Shown: positions 43,199 to 52,449, counted from the first letter of the stretch. The stretch: DNA of 64,000 nucleotides from Streptomyces bungoensis (GCF_001514215.1 NZ_KQ948863.1:163663-227662); one strand, 5' to 3'. A program made the numbers and translations. Notes: generated from the letters alone by a model not told the origin.

Positions 43199-43464
43199 CG
43201 GCTCCTCCCGCATCGGCTGCATTCGGCGTCCCACGGGCGGTGATCTTCCCGTCGAGAGGTAGGCGGGAGCACGGGCAGACGCGCGTTGTCCGGCGGCGTT
43301 CGTGGTGTGTCGACGCGGTATGCAGGCGTCGTGTGCGTGCTTGCTGCGGGCGCGGACAGGGCAGTGGCCGTACCGGCGTCGTGCGACCGGACCCCGGACG
43401 GCGCGGCGCAGGATCCGCGCGGTGTCGGGCCTGGCAGTGCGGTTTCCGGGGAGGTGGCGTCCAT
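43195..43464 (-). CDS. Small Pro/Thr-rich protein, first gene of the kinase operon
   Basis: 89 residues from ATG 43464 with AAAGGA seven bases upstream; TGA overlaps the next ATG (ATGA). Low-complexity, Thr/Pro/Ala-rich, with a CSRCG near the end. No domain. The good RBS and coupling support it more than its sequence does. Confidence 0.5.
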   Translation of the reverse strand: MDATSPETALPGPTPRGSCAAPSGVRSHDAGTATALSAPAASTHTTPAYRVDTPRTPPDNARLPVLPPTSRREDHRPWDAECSRCGRSR

Positions 43465-43695
43465 GGCGCGTCCTTTCTGGTCCGCCCGCTGCAGAGTGGG
43501 CTGCCCATCCTTTCCGCCGGTCCCGCGCGGCGGATCGGCCGCACCGACCACCGCGTCTACGTCTTTGCGCCGATGCCGACCGCATCTGCGGTGCCGTCTT
43601 CTTATTCGGTTTCCTGCCGTTGGCGGAGGTGCCGAGTAAGGATCGGGTCTTTGATCAGCCGCCGCTCGCGCCATCGGAAGGGCCCCTGCGGTTGT

Positions 43696-44652
43696 TCACA
43701 CAACGCCTCGACCGCGCTCCGGCTGCGTGGACATGAGAAGGGTGACCAGGCGGCCGTGACCTGCGCCGAGTGGGGAAGTCGGTGTCGGGGCGAGCTGCGC
43801 TGTCAGCGTCCAGTAGCGCACCAGATCGGGATGGCGTTCCCGTCGTAGACGTACCGCGAGTGACCTTCGGAAGGCGGGTGTGTCGCGGGTTTCCGCGTAT
43901 CGGGCGTAAGCGCCGACGAAGGTGTCCAGCGCAGGGGTGTCCGCTCCGCTTTCGCCGACAGTGAGGGCGCACGTGGCCAGTGCATGCGCACGGGCGAGCG
44001 CCTCGTAGAACCGGGCCACGCGTTCGGGATCCGGCGACGCCGCGGCCTGCGGAGCGGGGTTCAGGTGGGCACGGATGGCAGCGGCGGCACTGCGGTCGGT
44101 GGCGAGATGGTGCAGCCGGGCGTAGGCGAGCGCCTGCCGGGGGCTCGGATCGTGGGGCAGCTCGGGTACGGCCGCCTGGGCGAGCGCGTCACTGACGTGG
44201 CGAGGGAACCTCGCAGGCATGATGCGCCGCCAGAAGACGCCGAGCTCTTCAGGGTCGGGTCTGACGGCAACACTGCCGAGCAGAGGCAAGACGAGGGCCA
44301 GGGCATCGTCGTCCGAGACTTCGTCGAGAGCCTGGAGCGCTGCCCGGCGCCACCGCAGGTCCTCCAGTTGCTGTTCCACGTCGCCGAGGTGGTCGGCCAG
44401 GACGTCACGGGCCGCTGCTCCGTCGACTGCGGCAGCGGACGCGGCGGGCAGCCCGAGCCCCAGTGTCCGCAGGCTCTTCACCAGGCGCAGCCGGTCAAGT
44501 GCGTCTTGGCCGTAGCGCCGGTGGCCGCCACTGCTGCGACCGGTCTCGGTCAGGACACCGCGCTCGGTGTAGAAACGGACGGTCTTCACGGACACACCCG
44601 CGGCAGCCGCGAGGTCGCCCACGCTCCAGACCGGTTCACCTTCCTGTGACAC
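43696..44652 (-). CDS. MerR-family transcriptional regulator
   Basis: 318 residues from GTG 44652. WSVGDLAAAAGVSVKTVRFY and GVLTETGRSSGGHRRYGQD are the MerR winged helix, followed by a coiled-coil dimerisation helix (LADHLGDVEQQLEDLRWRRA). The long C-terminal domain contains no metal-binding Cys cluster and resembles the effector region of TipA-less MerR activators. Divergent from the alpha/beta hydrolase at 44744; the shared region has a MerR-type promoter. Confidence 0.9.
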   Translation of the reverse strand: MSQEGEPVWSVGDLAAAAGVSVKTVRFYTERGVLTETGRSSGGHRRYGQDALDRLRLVKSLRTLGLGLPAASAAAVDGAAARDVLADHLGDVEQQLEDLRWRRAALQALDEVSDDDALALVLPLLGSVAVRPDPEELGVFWRRIMPARFPRHVSDALAQAAVPELPHDPSPRQALAYARLHHLATDRSAAAAIRAHLNPAPQAAASPDPERVARFYEALARAHALATCALTVGESGADTPALDTFVGAYARYAETRDTPAFRRSLAVRLRRERHPDLVRYWTLTAQLAPTPTSPLGAGHGRLVTLLMSTQPERGRGVV

Positions 44653-44655
44653 GGC

Positions 44656-44686
44656 TTGAACCTTCCCTTAGGGCGTTTTCTAGCCT
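44656..44686 (+). promoter_or_regulatory. MerR-type promoter with 19-bp spacer
   Basis: TTGAAC (44656-44661), 19 bp, TAGCCT (44681-44686). The overlong spacer holds CCCT-T-AGGG, a dyad where a MerR dimer would sit. It points toward the hydrolase gene at 44744. Confidence 0.6.
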
Positions 44687-44743
44687 ACGGCCCCGTTCAA
44701 AGAGCCAGGTGCAGGGTGTCCCTCACCGGGCGGGAGGTGTGTC

Positions 44744-45538
44744 GTGTCGCTGTTCGTACTGGTGCCAGGTGCCTGGCTGGGTGGCTGGGTGTGGAGCGAC
44801 GTCGTCGGGGAACTGACGCGTCGCGGCCATCAGGCCGTGCCGGTGACCCTGACGGGACTCGGAGAGCGCAGTCACCTGGCCTCCCGGGCCGTGGGGCTGA
44901 GCACCCACATCCAGGACGTGGTCGCGACTCTCGACACCATCGAGACGTCGGACACCGTGCTCGTGGGCCACAGCTACGGAATTTTCCCGGCCCTGGGCGC
45001 TGCTGACCGGCGGCCGCGGTCGGTCGCCCGCGTCGTCTTCCTCGACACCGGCATGCCCCGCAATGGCCAGAGCGTCACCGACGCCTTCCTCGATGCCGAG
45101 CAGAAGTCCGCACTGCAGCGGCAGGTTCACCACCGAGGCAACGGGTGGCGCTTCCCCCTGCCGGAAGCGGACGCCCTGCCGCACTGGGGCAGCCTCGCCG
45201 GCCTCGACGCCATGGCATTGGACAGGCTACGCCGCCTTGCAGCCCCGCACCCGTACGCCACGTTCACGGAACCCCTCAGTCTGACCGGCGCGGCCGACGA
45301 CCTTCCCACGACCAAGATCTTCTGTACCGCAGGTGGAATCGACCTCGCGTTGCTACGCGCTTTGCACACTGCCGGAGACCCACGGGTTACGGGCCTCCTC
45401 GACGACAACTCGACGTACTTCGAACTCGCTACCGGTCATTACCCCATGCTGTCGATGCCCGGGGAGCTCGCGAGCATACTGGTCCAGGCTGCCACCGGAG
45501 GAGGACAACGGCTTACTCCCAGCCAGCCCGCTGAATGA
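44744..45538 (+). CDS. Alpha/beta hydrolase (esterase/MhpC-like)
   Basis: 264 residues from GTG 44744 (GGGAGG upstream). FVLVPGAWLGGWVWSDVV is the salicylate-esterase-like opening, TGLGERSHL follows, and GHSYG holds the nucleophile Ser at about residue 77; His is in LATGHYPMLSMPGEL. Plant MES/HNL-type and actinobacterial esterases share this layout. Presumed target of the divergent MerR regulator. Its stop overlaps ATGA with an Ada-like remnant. Confidence 0.9.
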   Translation: MSLFVLVPGAWLGGWVWSDVVGELTRRGHQAVPVTLTGLGERSHLASRAVGLSTHIQDVVATLDTIETSDTVLVGHSYGIFPALGAADRRPRSVARVVFLDTGMPRNGQSVTDAFLDAEQKSALQRQVHHRGNGWRFPLPEADALPHWGSLAGLDAMALDRLRRLAAPHPYATFTEPLSLTGAADDLPTTKIFCTAGGIDLALLRALHTAGDPRVTGLLDDNSTYFELATGHYPMLSMPGELASILVQAATGGGQRLTPSQPAE

Positions 45539-45745
45539 AGGCTGCTGTGCGTGCCGACCGGCTGGCAGCGATGACACTCGCCGGACTCGCCGCCCGGCTT
45601 GGCCGGAGCCCGGCAGGTGCAGCGGCAGCTCACCGCCGAGGTCGGAGCCGGACCGGTCACCCTGGCCCGGCCCCGGCGCGCCCACACCGCCCGGGTGCTG
45701 CAGGCCACCGGACTACCGGTCACCGAGGTCGCGCCTGATGGTCCT
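45535..45745 (+). pseudogene. Remnant of an Ada/AlkA-type protein (AraC-HTH part)
   Basis: ATG 45535 overlaps the hydrolase stop. VRADRLAAMTLAGLAARLG in one frame is continued in another by VQRQLTAEVGAGPVTLARPR and AHTARVLQATGLPVTEVA. This is the signature of the HTH of methylated-DNA-responsive Ada/AlkA proteins (…GAGPLALARARRAHTARVLLE…). All glycosylase and methyltransferase domains are missing. Confidence 0.65.
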
Positions 45746-45923
45746 GCAGTAGTGAGTCCTTGTATGCCGAATCTCGTCCGCGGGGCACCGGCCGCTGGAA
45801 CGTCTTTCCCAGGACGCCGGTGACGGCCGTCCGCCGTGCTTCTCTGCCACGGGCGTCGGCGTCCGGTGGGCCGGATGGCGAGTCCGGCGCGGATCCCCTT
45901 GGTCTGGAGCCGGGCCAAGGCTT

Positions 45924-46110
45924 TCAGGACGCCAGCGGCCCGGCCGTTGTGTCGGTCTGCGGCCGGGCGGTTACTGGTTGGGGGTGGACGGCTTGGACGC
46001 CGGTGCCCGCATACGCCTTCGGCGTCAGAGTGAGCAGATACCGTCCGCCGGGATAGGCGGCGGAGGGCCGGGCGGCGTGGATGGCGGCCCAGGAGTGCCC
46101 GAACCGCAGC
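45924..46110 (-). pseudogene. Fragment duplicating the 3' end of the toxin gene
   Basis: About 150 bp nearly identical to 28,104-28,250. The translation RFGHSWAAIHAARPSAAYPGG…KAYAGTGVQAVHP matches the toxin C-terminus with a three-residue deletion. The upstream half and the antitoxin are absent. Confidence 0.75.
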
Positions 46111-46140
46111 CTTGCGCACTGCGGCGGGAGCCCGTCTGCG

Positions 46141-46290
46141 CTAACGGGTGCCGGTGTTCTCGGACCGCGCCTGGCGGCGCCGCAGCCCTGCCGCCTCGAT
46201 GCGGGACTTGAGGATGGTCTCGACCGCCGTCCCTGCGGCCTTCTCCGCGCCGCAGCGAGCGGCCTGGACCAGCTTCGTCCAGAGCGTCCC
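46141..46290 (-). pseudogene. Fragment of an unidentified protein
   Basis: A leftward frame, LWTKLVQAARCGAEKAAGTA and VETILKSRIEAAGLRRRQAR, has normal helical composition and ends at 46141, but no start or RBS. Probably a relic joined to the toxin fragment. Confidence 0.35.
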
Positions 46291-46373
46291 AAGTGCGGTG
46301 CAACTGCGGCCACCCCCTGGTCGTCGGCGAGACGGTCGCCGGCGGAGGCAGGGGCGACCTGCCTCCGCTGCCG

Positions 46374-47663
46374 TCATGCGGATGGGCTGTTCGAGGGCTG
46401 CGGCTTGCCGAGCATCTGACAGGTGGCCGCGTCGACGAGGGCCTTGTTCGCGGTCGCGGCCTTCTTGTCCTTGATGCCGAAGTTCGTGACGGTGAAGACT
46501 GCGACGCTACGGGTGCCGGTGACGTCGGTGTAAATCTCACTGGAGTAGCCGGGCAGGCCGCCGGTGTGGCCCCAGACCGTGCCGCAGGGCGTGTCGACCT
46601 TCATCAGACCCAGTCCGTAACCTCCGCCTTCCTCGGGGGCGTCCACGGTGGTGCGCATCTGCTTCATCTGCGCCTCGGGCAGCAACTCGCCGGACAAGAG
46701 CGCGGTGAGGAAACGTTGCCAGTCCCGCGCCGTGGAGACCATGCCGCCTGCCGCCCATGCCCAGCTCGGGTCGATGGCGGAGGTGTCGATGTTGTCCCCG
46801 GGGCGTCCGGGGCCGGCGAATCCGACACCTTCGGGCAGGTCCACGGTCCCGGACAGGAGGGCTTTCAGACGCTCCGCGTCCGGCTCGTAACCGGTCGCGT
46901 GCCGCTTCCCGGCGCCCCAGCGGGCGTCCGTGGCCAGGAACGAGTCCTTCATGCCGAGCGGCTTGGTGATCTCCTGCTCGATCAGCTCGGCCAGGCTGGT
47001 GCCGGTGGCTTTCTCCAGGATCAGTCCGAGGGCCTCGTAGTTGGCGTTGCTGTAGGAGTACTTGCCGGGCTCGGCCGTCGGGCCCTGCTCGGGGGTGGCG
47101 GCGAGAAGTTCCTCCGGGGTCCACGTGCGCTGCTCCCGGCCGGTGAGCGAGGGCAGGAACTCCGGCGTCAGCAGGAAGTCCTGCAGGCCGCTCGTATGGT
47201 TGAGCAGCATCCGTACGGTGATGTACTCACCGCCCTTGACCAGTCCGGGCAGCCACTTCTCCACCGTGTCGTCGAGGCCGATCCTCTTGTCGGCGACCTG
47301 TCGCAGGACGAGCGTCGCGGTAAGCGTCTTGGTGTTGGACCCGACCCGGAACCGGTCGCCGACGGCGAGGCGGTGATCGTCCTTCGTCCAGGCGGCCTGC
47401 CGGGCGATCCCGAGGGGCCTCCCGTCGCCGCGGTCGATCCGGACGATGACGCCCAGGGAGCCGGTGTCGGCCGCCTTCTGCGCGAGGACGCTCAGCCGCT
47501 CGGCGGCCGCCGTGTTCGCCGCATCCCGTCCGGCCGCGGTTTCGACACCGCCCATCTCGTCATCCGAGCAGCCCACGAGCACCGCGCCCATGCAGGTGGC
47601 CAACGCCACGCTCAGCGCTCCCCTGAGGACCCGGTGACGACGTGACGGCGTGTGTGCGGACAT
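46374..47663 (-). CDS. Serine-type D-Ala-D-Ala carboxypeptidase / beta-lactamase-family lipoprotein
   Basis: 429 residues from ATG 47663 with AGGGAA upstream. Signal peptide with lipobox LVGC (Cys about residue 31). Motifs: SxxK as RVGSNTKTLTATLVLR, YxN as KYSYSNANYEALG, and HTG in VWGHTGGLPGY. This is the set of the R61-type carboxypeptidases and their relatives, acting on peptidoglycan outside the membrane. Located 217 bp downstream of a two-component system read in the same direction, hinting at cell-wall-responsive control. Confidence 0.9.
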   Translation of the reverse strand: MSAHTPSRRHRVLRGALSVALATCMGAVLVGCSDDEMGGVETAAGRDAANTAAAERLSVLAQKAADTGSLGVIVRIDRGDGRPLGIARQAAWTKDDHRLAVGDRFRVGSNTKTLTATLVLRQVADKRIGLDDTVEKWLPGLVKGGEYITVRMLLNHTSGLQDFLLTPEFLPSLTGREQRTWTPEELLAATPEQGPTAEPGKYSYSNANYEALGLILEKATGTSLAELIEQEITKPLGMKDSFLATDARWGAGKRHATGYEPDAERLKALLSGTVDLPEGVGFAGPGRPGDNIDTSAIDPSWAWAAGGMVSTARDWQRFLTALLSGELLPEAQMKQMRTTVDAPEEGGGYGLGLMKVDTPCGTVWGHTGGLPGYSSEIYTDVTGTRSVAVFTVTNFGIKDKKAATANKALVDAATCQMLGKPQPSNSPSA

Positions 47664-47880
47664 GGCAGTTCCCTTCGGCGCGTGACACTTGCTGCGTGCG
47701 CGGAGGGAGCGGGCTCTCACCCGGCGAACGTCTTTCGCGGGCCCCGCGCACATCGGCCATTCAGCCAGCCGCGTGCACCCGGCACATCGCTCGATGGCGG
47801 GCTTCCCACCGACGCGGAGTCACTCCAAGGAATGACCCTGGGACACCTGGCGTCTCGCCGCCCCGCCCACTGCGGGCGGG

Positions 47881-48546
47881 TCAGGGCCAGACGCTCCTGG
47901 CCAGCACCGCCGCCTGCGCCCTGCTCTGACAGCCGGTCTTCGTGAGCACACGGCTGACGTGCGTCTTCACCGTGTGCAGGCTCACCACGAGCCGGTGGGC
48001 GATCTCGGCATTGCTCAGACCGTCCCGGACCAGACGCAGGACGTCGGCCTCCCGCTCGGTGAGGTCCCTCAACCGCGCCAGCTCCTGATCGCTGGGGCGC
48101 CGCCGGCCACGCAGATGGCCCTGGATGATGCGGTGGGTCACCGCGGGGCTCAACGTGCTGTGCCCGGCCGCCGTGGCGCGGACGGCCCCGGTCAGCTCCT
48201 CGTACGAACTGCTCTTCAGCAGGAACCCGGAGGCCCCGGCGGCGAGCGCGTCGTCGACGTATTCGTCCAGGTCGAACGTCGTCAACATGAGCACCCGGCT
48301 GCGTCCCGGCCCGATCAGCCCCCGGCGTTCCAGCTCGGCCAGTGCCCACAGGCCGTTACGGCGCGGCATACGGATGTCCATCAGCAGCACGTCCGGCCGC
48401 AGCCGAGCGCACGCCTCGACGCCGTTCTCACCGTCGTCCGCGGTGCCCGCCACGGTGATGTCCGCCTGGCTGTCCAGGATCGCGCTCAGCCCGGCGCGGA
48501 TGACCGGCTCGTCGTCCACGACGAGCACGCTGATCTGTTCAGACAC
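47881..48546 (-). CDS. NarL/LuxR-family response regulator
   Basis: 221 residues from GTG 48546. Receiver: VLVVDDEPVIRAGLSAIL, phospho-acceptor Asp in VLLMDIRMPRRNGL, GFLLKSS. LuxR HTH: TEREADVLRLVRDGLSNAEI, HRLVVSLHTVKTHVSRVLTK. Starts inside the end of the kinase gene (8-bp overlap), so co-translated. Confidence 0.95.
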   Translation of the reverse strand: MSEQISVLVVDDEPVIRAGLSAILDSQADITVAGTADDGENGVEACARLRPDVLLMDIRMPRRNGLWALAELERRGLIGPGRSRVLMLTTFDLDEYVDDALAAGASGFLLKSSSYEELTGAVRATAAGHSTLSPAVTHRIIQGHLRGRRRPSDQELARLRDLTEREADVLRLVRDGLSNAEIAHRLVVSLHTVKTHVSRVLTKTGCQSRAQAAVLARSVWP

Positions 48547-49726
48547 CCGCACACTCCAACGGCATCGTGGCCACGACGCGGAAGCCGCCGTCCCCCGTCG
48601 GGCCTGTGGTGAGGTCGCCGCCCAGCGCAACCACGCGTTTCTCCATGCTGACCAGGCCGAGTCCGATGCCCGCGCCGGCCGCGCCACGGCGTACGGCGCG
48701 ACCGTTCACGACCTCGCACCGCAACCCTCCCGCGACGACCTCGACGGTCACCCGTACCGGCGCCCCGGGCGCGTGCCGACGCGCGTTGACCAGTGCCTCC
48801 TGCACAACGCGGTACCCCGCCAACTGCACCGCCCCCGGCACGCCCCGTGCGATGCCCATCGTCAGCTCGACCGTTCCGCCGGCGGCACGGTGACTGTCCA
48901 GCAACGCGTCCAGCTCACCGAGGTTCGGCACCGGCCGGAGCGGGACCGCGTCCGCGGGGTCGCGCAGCATCCCCAGCAGATCACGCAGCTCCCCGCTGCT
49001 CTGCCGGCCCGCCGCCGCCAGCCCGTCGACCTGGACACGGGCCCAGTCGGGCAGCTCGCCGCCGCGGGCCCGCAGGGTCTCCGCGTGCACGACGAGGAGG
49101 GTCAGCGAGTGCGCAACCACGTCGTGCATCTCACCGGCGATACGCGCCCGCTCCCGCTGCGCGGCCTGCGCCGCCTCCAGGGCCTGCGTCCGGCGTGCCT
49201 CGGCCGCCCGTTGCTCCGCCGCGGCCAGCAGCGCCTGCCGCGTCCGTGCGGCGAACCCCGTCACCCAGGCCAGTGGCATCGGGGCCAGCGCGGCGAGGAC
49301 GTCCAGACCGCCCCGGAAGTCACTGGAATCGGTCGTCATCCGGTTCAGCCACAGACCCGCCACGCCCAGTACGACGACGCCGAGCACCGCCGACACCGTC
49401 CGCCTCCAACTCACGCAGTGACTGCCCAGGTTGTAGAACAGCACCGCCGTCGGCAGGAAGACCAGCGGTGACAGTTTGGCGCCCTCGCCCGCACTCCCCA
49501 CCAGGGCCACCACAAGAGCCCCGAAACCTACGACGAGGGCGGTGGCCGGCAGCCGGCGCCGCAGCAGCACCACGACCACGCCCGACGCCTCGTACGCCGC
49601 GAGCGACGCCCAGGCCGGCCCGGAGGTATCCACGTACGGCTGCGACAACAGCGTCGGCAGGAATGTCAGTACGACCAACCCGGCATCGGCGCCCCACCCG
49701 GGCCACTTGCCCTCCATCACGCTCAT
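48539..49726 (-). CDS. Sensor histidine kinase (HisKA_3 type, membrane-bound)
   Basis: 395 residues from ATG 49726. Four to five TM helices in the first 150 residues, no large extracellular loop. Phospho-acceptor His in RARIAGEMHDVVAHSLTLLV, then VQEALVNARRHAPGAPVRV and a degenerate G box GAGIGLGLVSMEKRV (the usual DNGxG is VNGRAV). Intramembrane-sensing kinases of this kind typically monitor the envelope. Partner of the overlapping regulator. Confidence 0.9.
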   Translation of the reverse strand: MSVMEGKWPGWGADAGLVVLTFLPTLLSQPYVDTSGPAWASLAAYEASGVVVVLLRRRLPATALVVGFGALVVALVGSAGEGAKLSPLVFLPTAVLFYNLGSHCVSWRRTVSAVLGVVVLGVAGLWLNRMTTDSSDFRGGLDVLAALAPMPLAWVTGFAARTRQALLAAAEQRAAEARRTQALEAAQAAQRERARIAGEMHDVVAHSLTLLVVHAETLRARGGELPDWARVQVDGLAAAGRQSSGELRDLLGMLRDPADAVPLRPVPNLGELDALLDSHRAAGGTVELTMGIARGVPGAVQLAGYRVVQEALVNARRHAPGAPVRVTVEVVAGGLRCEVVNGRAVRRGAAGAGIGLGLVSMEKRVVALGGDLTTGPTGDGGFRVVATMPLECAGV

Positions 49727-50015
49727 CAGCCCGACACTAAGACCTCACCCGCCCGGTTTCATCACTCCAAAGAACCACTCACACTGCAGCGAGGCACGGC
49801 AGGCTCTGCATGTCGCCGGCGCTTTCAACCCACACCTCGCAGGTGTCGGAACGCCGACCGGTCGGTCGTCACCGTCCGGGGACACCGTGGTGCTCCGAGC
49901 CGCCCAGCCGCTTGGTCGGATGCCCCGGCAAGCCGCCTTAGTTCGCCGGCTCCAGGCTCTCGCCCTGTGCGGCCACCGGCTTGTTGATCTCTGTCAGGGC
50001 ACGGAGCGGTCGAGG

Positions 50016-50579
50016 TCAGGGAGCACTGCGCTCGAGGAGCGTGCGGACGAGGCGGTGTGCGTAGGGTGCATCGAGTTCGTGCGGGCGGAAGAGGATGCGG
50101 TACAGGAGGGGAGCGACGATGCGGTCGATGACGGTCTCGGTGTCGGGTGTTTCCTCTCCGCGTTCGTGCGCGCGGTTGAGGATGAGGTCGATCTGCTCGG
50201 CGGCGTAGGCGGAGCACTGACCGGCGTTGCTGCCGTCGGGGTCGCCGAGGAGGGCGTCGCGGATGTAGGAGCGGCCGGCGGGGGAAGACATCTCCTCGAG
50301 GAACTGTTCGGTCCAGGCCGACAGGTCGGCCGGCAGGGTGCCGTGGTCCGCAGGCTCGGTCTCGGGTCTCAGGTGCTCGACCGCTACGTCCGAGAGCAGT
50401 TCCTGCAGGTCTCCCCAGCGGCGGTAGACGGTTGACGGTGTGACACCCGCGCGCTGGGCGATCATCGGTACGGTCAGGGCGTCGCGGCCCACCTCTGCGG
50501 AGAGTTCCCGTACGGCGGCGTGGACAGAAGCCTGGACGCGGGCACTGCGTCCGCCGGGGCGCACCATCTGCCTGCTCAT
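50016..50579 (-). CDS. TetR-family repressor
   Basis: 187 residues from ATG 50579 (ATG 50587 possible). HTH: ALTVPMIAQRAGVTPSTVYRRWGDLQELLSDVAVEH. C-terminal TetR_C-like ligand domain (EQFLEEMSSPAGRSYIRDAL, HELDAPYAHRLVRTLLE). The neighbouring amidase pair lies further left on the plus coordinates but reads the same way; an inverted repeat near 52,450-52,490 may be its target. Confidence 0.9.
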   Translation of the reverse strand: MSRQMVRPGGRSARVQASVHAAVRELSAEVGRDALTVPMIAQRAGVTPSTVYRRWGDLQELLSDVAVEHLRPETEPADHGTLPADLSAWTEQFLEEMSSPAGRSYIRDALLGDPDGSNAGQCSAYAAEQIDLILNRAHERGEETPDTETVIDRIVAPLLYRILFRPHELDAPYAHRLVRTLLERSAP

Positions 50580-50792
50580 GGGGACCATCTTAAAGCCAAT
50601 TCGTCGCGTCTGGCGGGGTGTGGTGGTGCCCCGCCCCACTCGGCCGCTGCTGACGGGCCTCGCGGGGCACCGAAGCTGGAGGAGCACGGAGAGGCAGTGC
50701 CTCAGGGCGGTGCGCGCCGCCTGCCCGGGTCGAGGGCCAGACCACCATCACGGCGCATCGGCCAGGCCGACCCGCGGGCTTCCGGCCTTCTC

Positions 50793-52184
50793 TTACGCGG
50801 CGGGTGCGAGGCCGGAGGCGGGCCGGGTCTGTTCGTAGGCGTGGCCGGCCCGCAGGAGCACGCTCTCCTCCAGTGGACGCCCGAGCAACTGCATGCCGAT
50901 CGGCAGTCCCGCGCTGTCGTGGCCCACGGGCAGGGACAGGGAAGGCGCCCCGGTGATGTTGGCGGGGGACGAGAGGCGGACGTAGGCGTCGGAGACGGTT
51001 TCGACGGTTCCGTCGGCCCAGGTGACCGTCTCCTGGCCAGCCCTGACGGCGGTGGTCGGGACGGTGGGGGCGGCGACGAGGTCGACCTCCTTGAGGATGC
51101 GGGCCCACTCCCGCCGCATGAGGGTGCGGGAGCGCTGGGCGCGCAGGTAGTCCCCGGCGGTCATCAGTTCGCCAGCTTCGAGGAGGACGCGGACATCGGC
51201 CTGGTAGAGGTCGGGGACCGTGCGCAGGGTGTTCTCGTGGTAGGCGGTCGCCTCGGGCACCATCAGGGCCCACTGGGTGGCCTGGATGTAGCGCGTCATG
51301 GGGATCTCCACCTCGACGAGGCGGGCGCCGAGGTCGTGGAGCTGCTCGATGGCGCGGCGGACGGCGTCTTCGGTCTCGGGGTCGACATGGTCGAAGTAGT
51401 AGGTGCGTGGCACGCCGATCCGCAGCCCTGCCAGATCCGTGCCCGACCGCGGTCGGTAGTCCGTGGCGGGTACGGACAGGGAGGCGGCGTCCCGGGGGTC
51501 GTGCCCGGCCAGGGCGGTCAGTACCAGGGCCGCGTCCTCGGCGGTGCGTGTGATCGGGCCGACGTGGTCCAGGGACCAGGACAGTGACGTGACGCCGGTG
51601 CGGGGCAGGAGGCCGTAGGTCGGCTTGAGTCCGACCACGCCGTTGAGTGCGGAGGGCACCCTGATGGATCCGCCGGTGTCGGTGCCCAGGGCGAAGGTGG
51701 CCATGCCGGCGGCGACGGCGACGGCGGATCCGCCACTTGATCCGCCGGCCACCCTGTCCGTGTCCCAGGCGTTGTGGGTCTGCGGGGTGGTCAGTCCGTA
51801 GGCGAACTCGTGCGTGTGGGTCTTACCCAGCAGGACCGCGCCGGCTTGTGCCAGGCGGGCGGCGACCGTGCTGTCGGTGCGCGCGCGGTGGTCGGCGCGG
51901 ACAAGGGAGCTGGCTGTCGTCGCCGAACCCGCGACGTCGATCAGGTCCTTGAGGCCTACGGGGATGCCGTGCAACGGACCGCGGTGGTGACCGGCCGCGA
52001 TGTCACGTGCGGCGTCCCGCGCGGCGCTGCGGGCGCGGTCGGCGGCGACGGTGACGTAGGCCCGGAGGTGCGGCTCCTTCTGCGCGATGCGCTCCAGAAC
52101 GGATTCCGTCAGCTCGACGGGGGACAGGTGCCGGGTGCGGATCGCGTCGGCGGCTTCGGCCAGGGTGAGTTCATACGGCTGCAT
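50793..52184 (-). CDS. Amidase signature enzyme (AtzE/GatA-like)
   Basis: 463 residues from ATG 52184. Amidase-signature triad: Lys in GIPVGLKDLIDVAG, Ser in GGSSGGSAVAVAAGMA, with TDTGGSIRVPSALNGVVGLK. Full length for the family. The small AtzG-like gene overlaps its start by 14 bp, as in AtzG-AtzE pairs that deaminate or hydrolyse carboxamides; substrate unknown. Confidence 0.9.
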   Translation of the reverse strand: MQPYELTLAEAADAIRTRHLSPVELTESVLERIAQKEPHLRAYVTVAADRARSAARDAARDIAAGHHRGPLHGIPVGLKDLIDVAGSATTASSLVRADHRARTDSTVAARLAQAGAVLLGKTHTHEFAYGLTTPQTHNAWDTDRVAGGSSGGSAVAVAAGMATFALGTDTGGSIRVPSALNGVVGLKPTYGLLPRTGVTSLSWSLDHVGPITRTAEDAALVLTALAGHDPRDAASLSVPATDYRPRSGTDLAGLRIGVPRTYYFDHVDPETEDAVRRAIEQLHDLGARLVEVEIPMTRYIQATQWALMVPEATAYHENTLRTVPDLYQADVRVLLEAGELMTAGDYLRAQRSRTLMRREWARILKEVDLVAAPTVPTTAVRAGQETVTWADGTVETVSDAYVRLSSPANITGAPSLSLPVGHDSAGLPIGMQLLGRPLEESVLLRAGHAYEQTRPASGLAPAA

Positions 52185-52380
52185 CGTGTGCCTCCTCCGC
52201 TGCTCGGTAGGCGAGGGCGGGCGGGATGTCGTCGAAGTCCAGCTCTCGCAGGACGGCGACGACGGAGTGGATGTGGTCGGCGGTGGCCGCGACCGCGGCG
52301 TGGCGGTCGGCCGGCAGCGGGAGCCCGCCACGGGTGGCCCAGCGGGCTGCTTCGCGCGGGGTGAGTTCTGTCGCGGGCAT
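52171..52380 (-). CDS. AtzG-like small subunit
   Basis: 69 residues from ATG 52380. RHAAVAATADHIHSVVAVLRELDFDDIPPA is the GatC/AtzG-type helical segment followed by a Pro-containing belt that wraps the amidase. It overlaps the amidase start by 14 bp, indicating a translationally coupled heterodimer. Confidence 0.75.
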   Translation of the reverse strand: MPATELTPREAARWATRGGLPLPADRHAAVAATADHIHSVVAVLRELDFDDIPPALAYRAAEEAHDAAV

Positions 52381-52449
52381 GGACTTCTTCCTTCGTGGGT
52401 TCGGTGCGCTTCCCGAGTCGGAGCGGCGAAGCCCCCTAAAGCTAAGCGA

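Noticed and set aside
41313..43262. 649-codon rightward frame opposite the kinase operon
   Set aside because: Antisense shadow; the leftward frame has PAS, GAF and kinase motifs in order.
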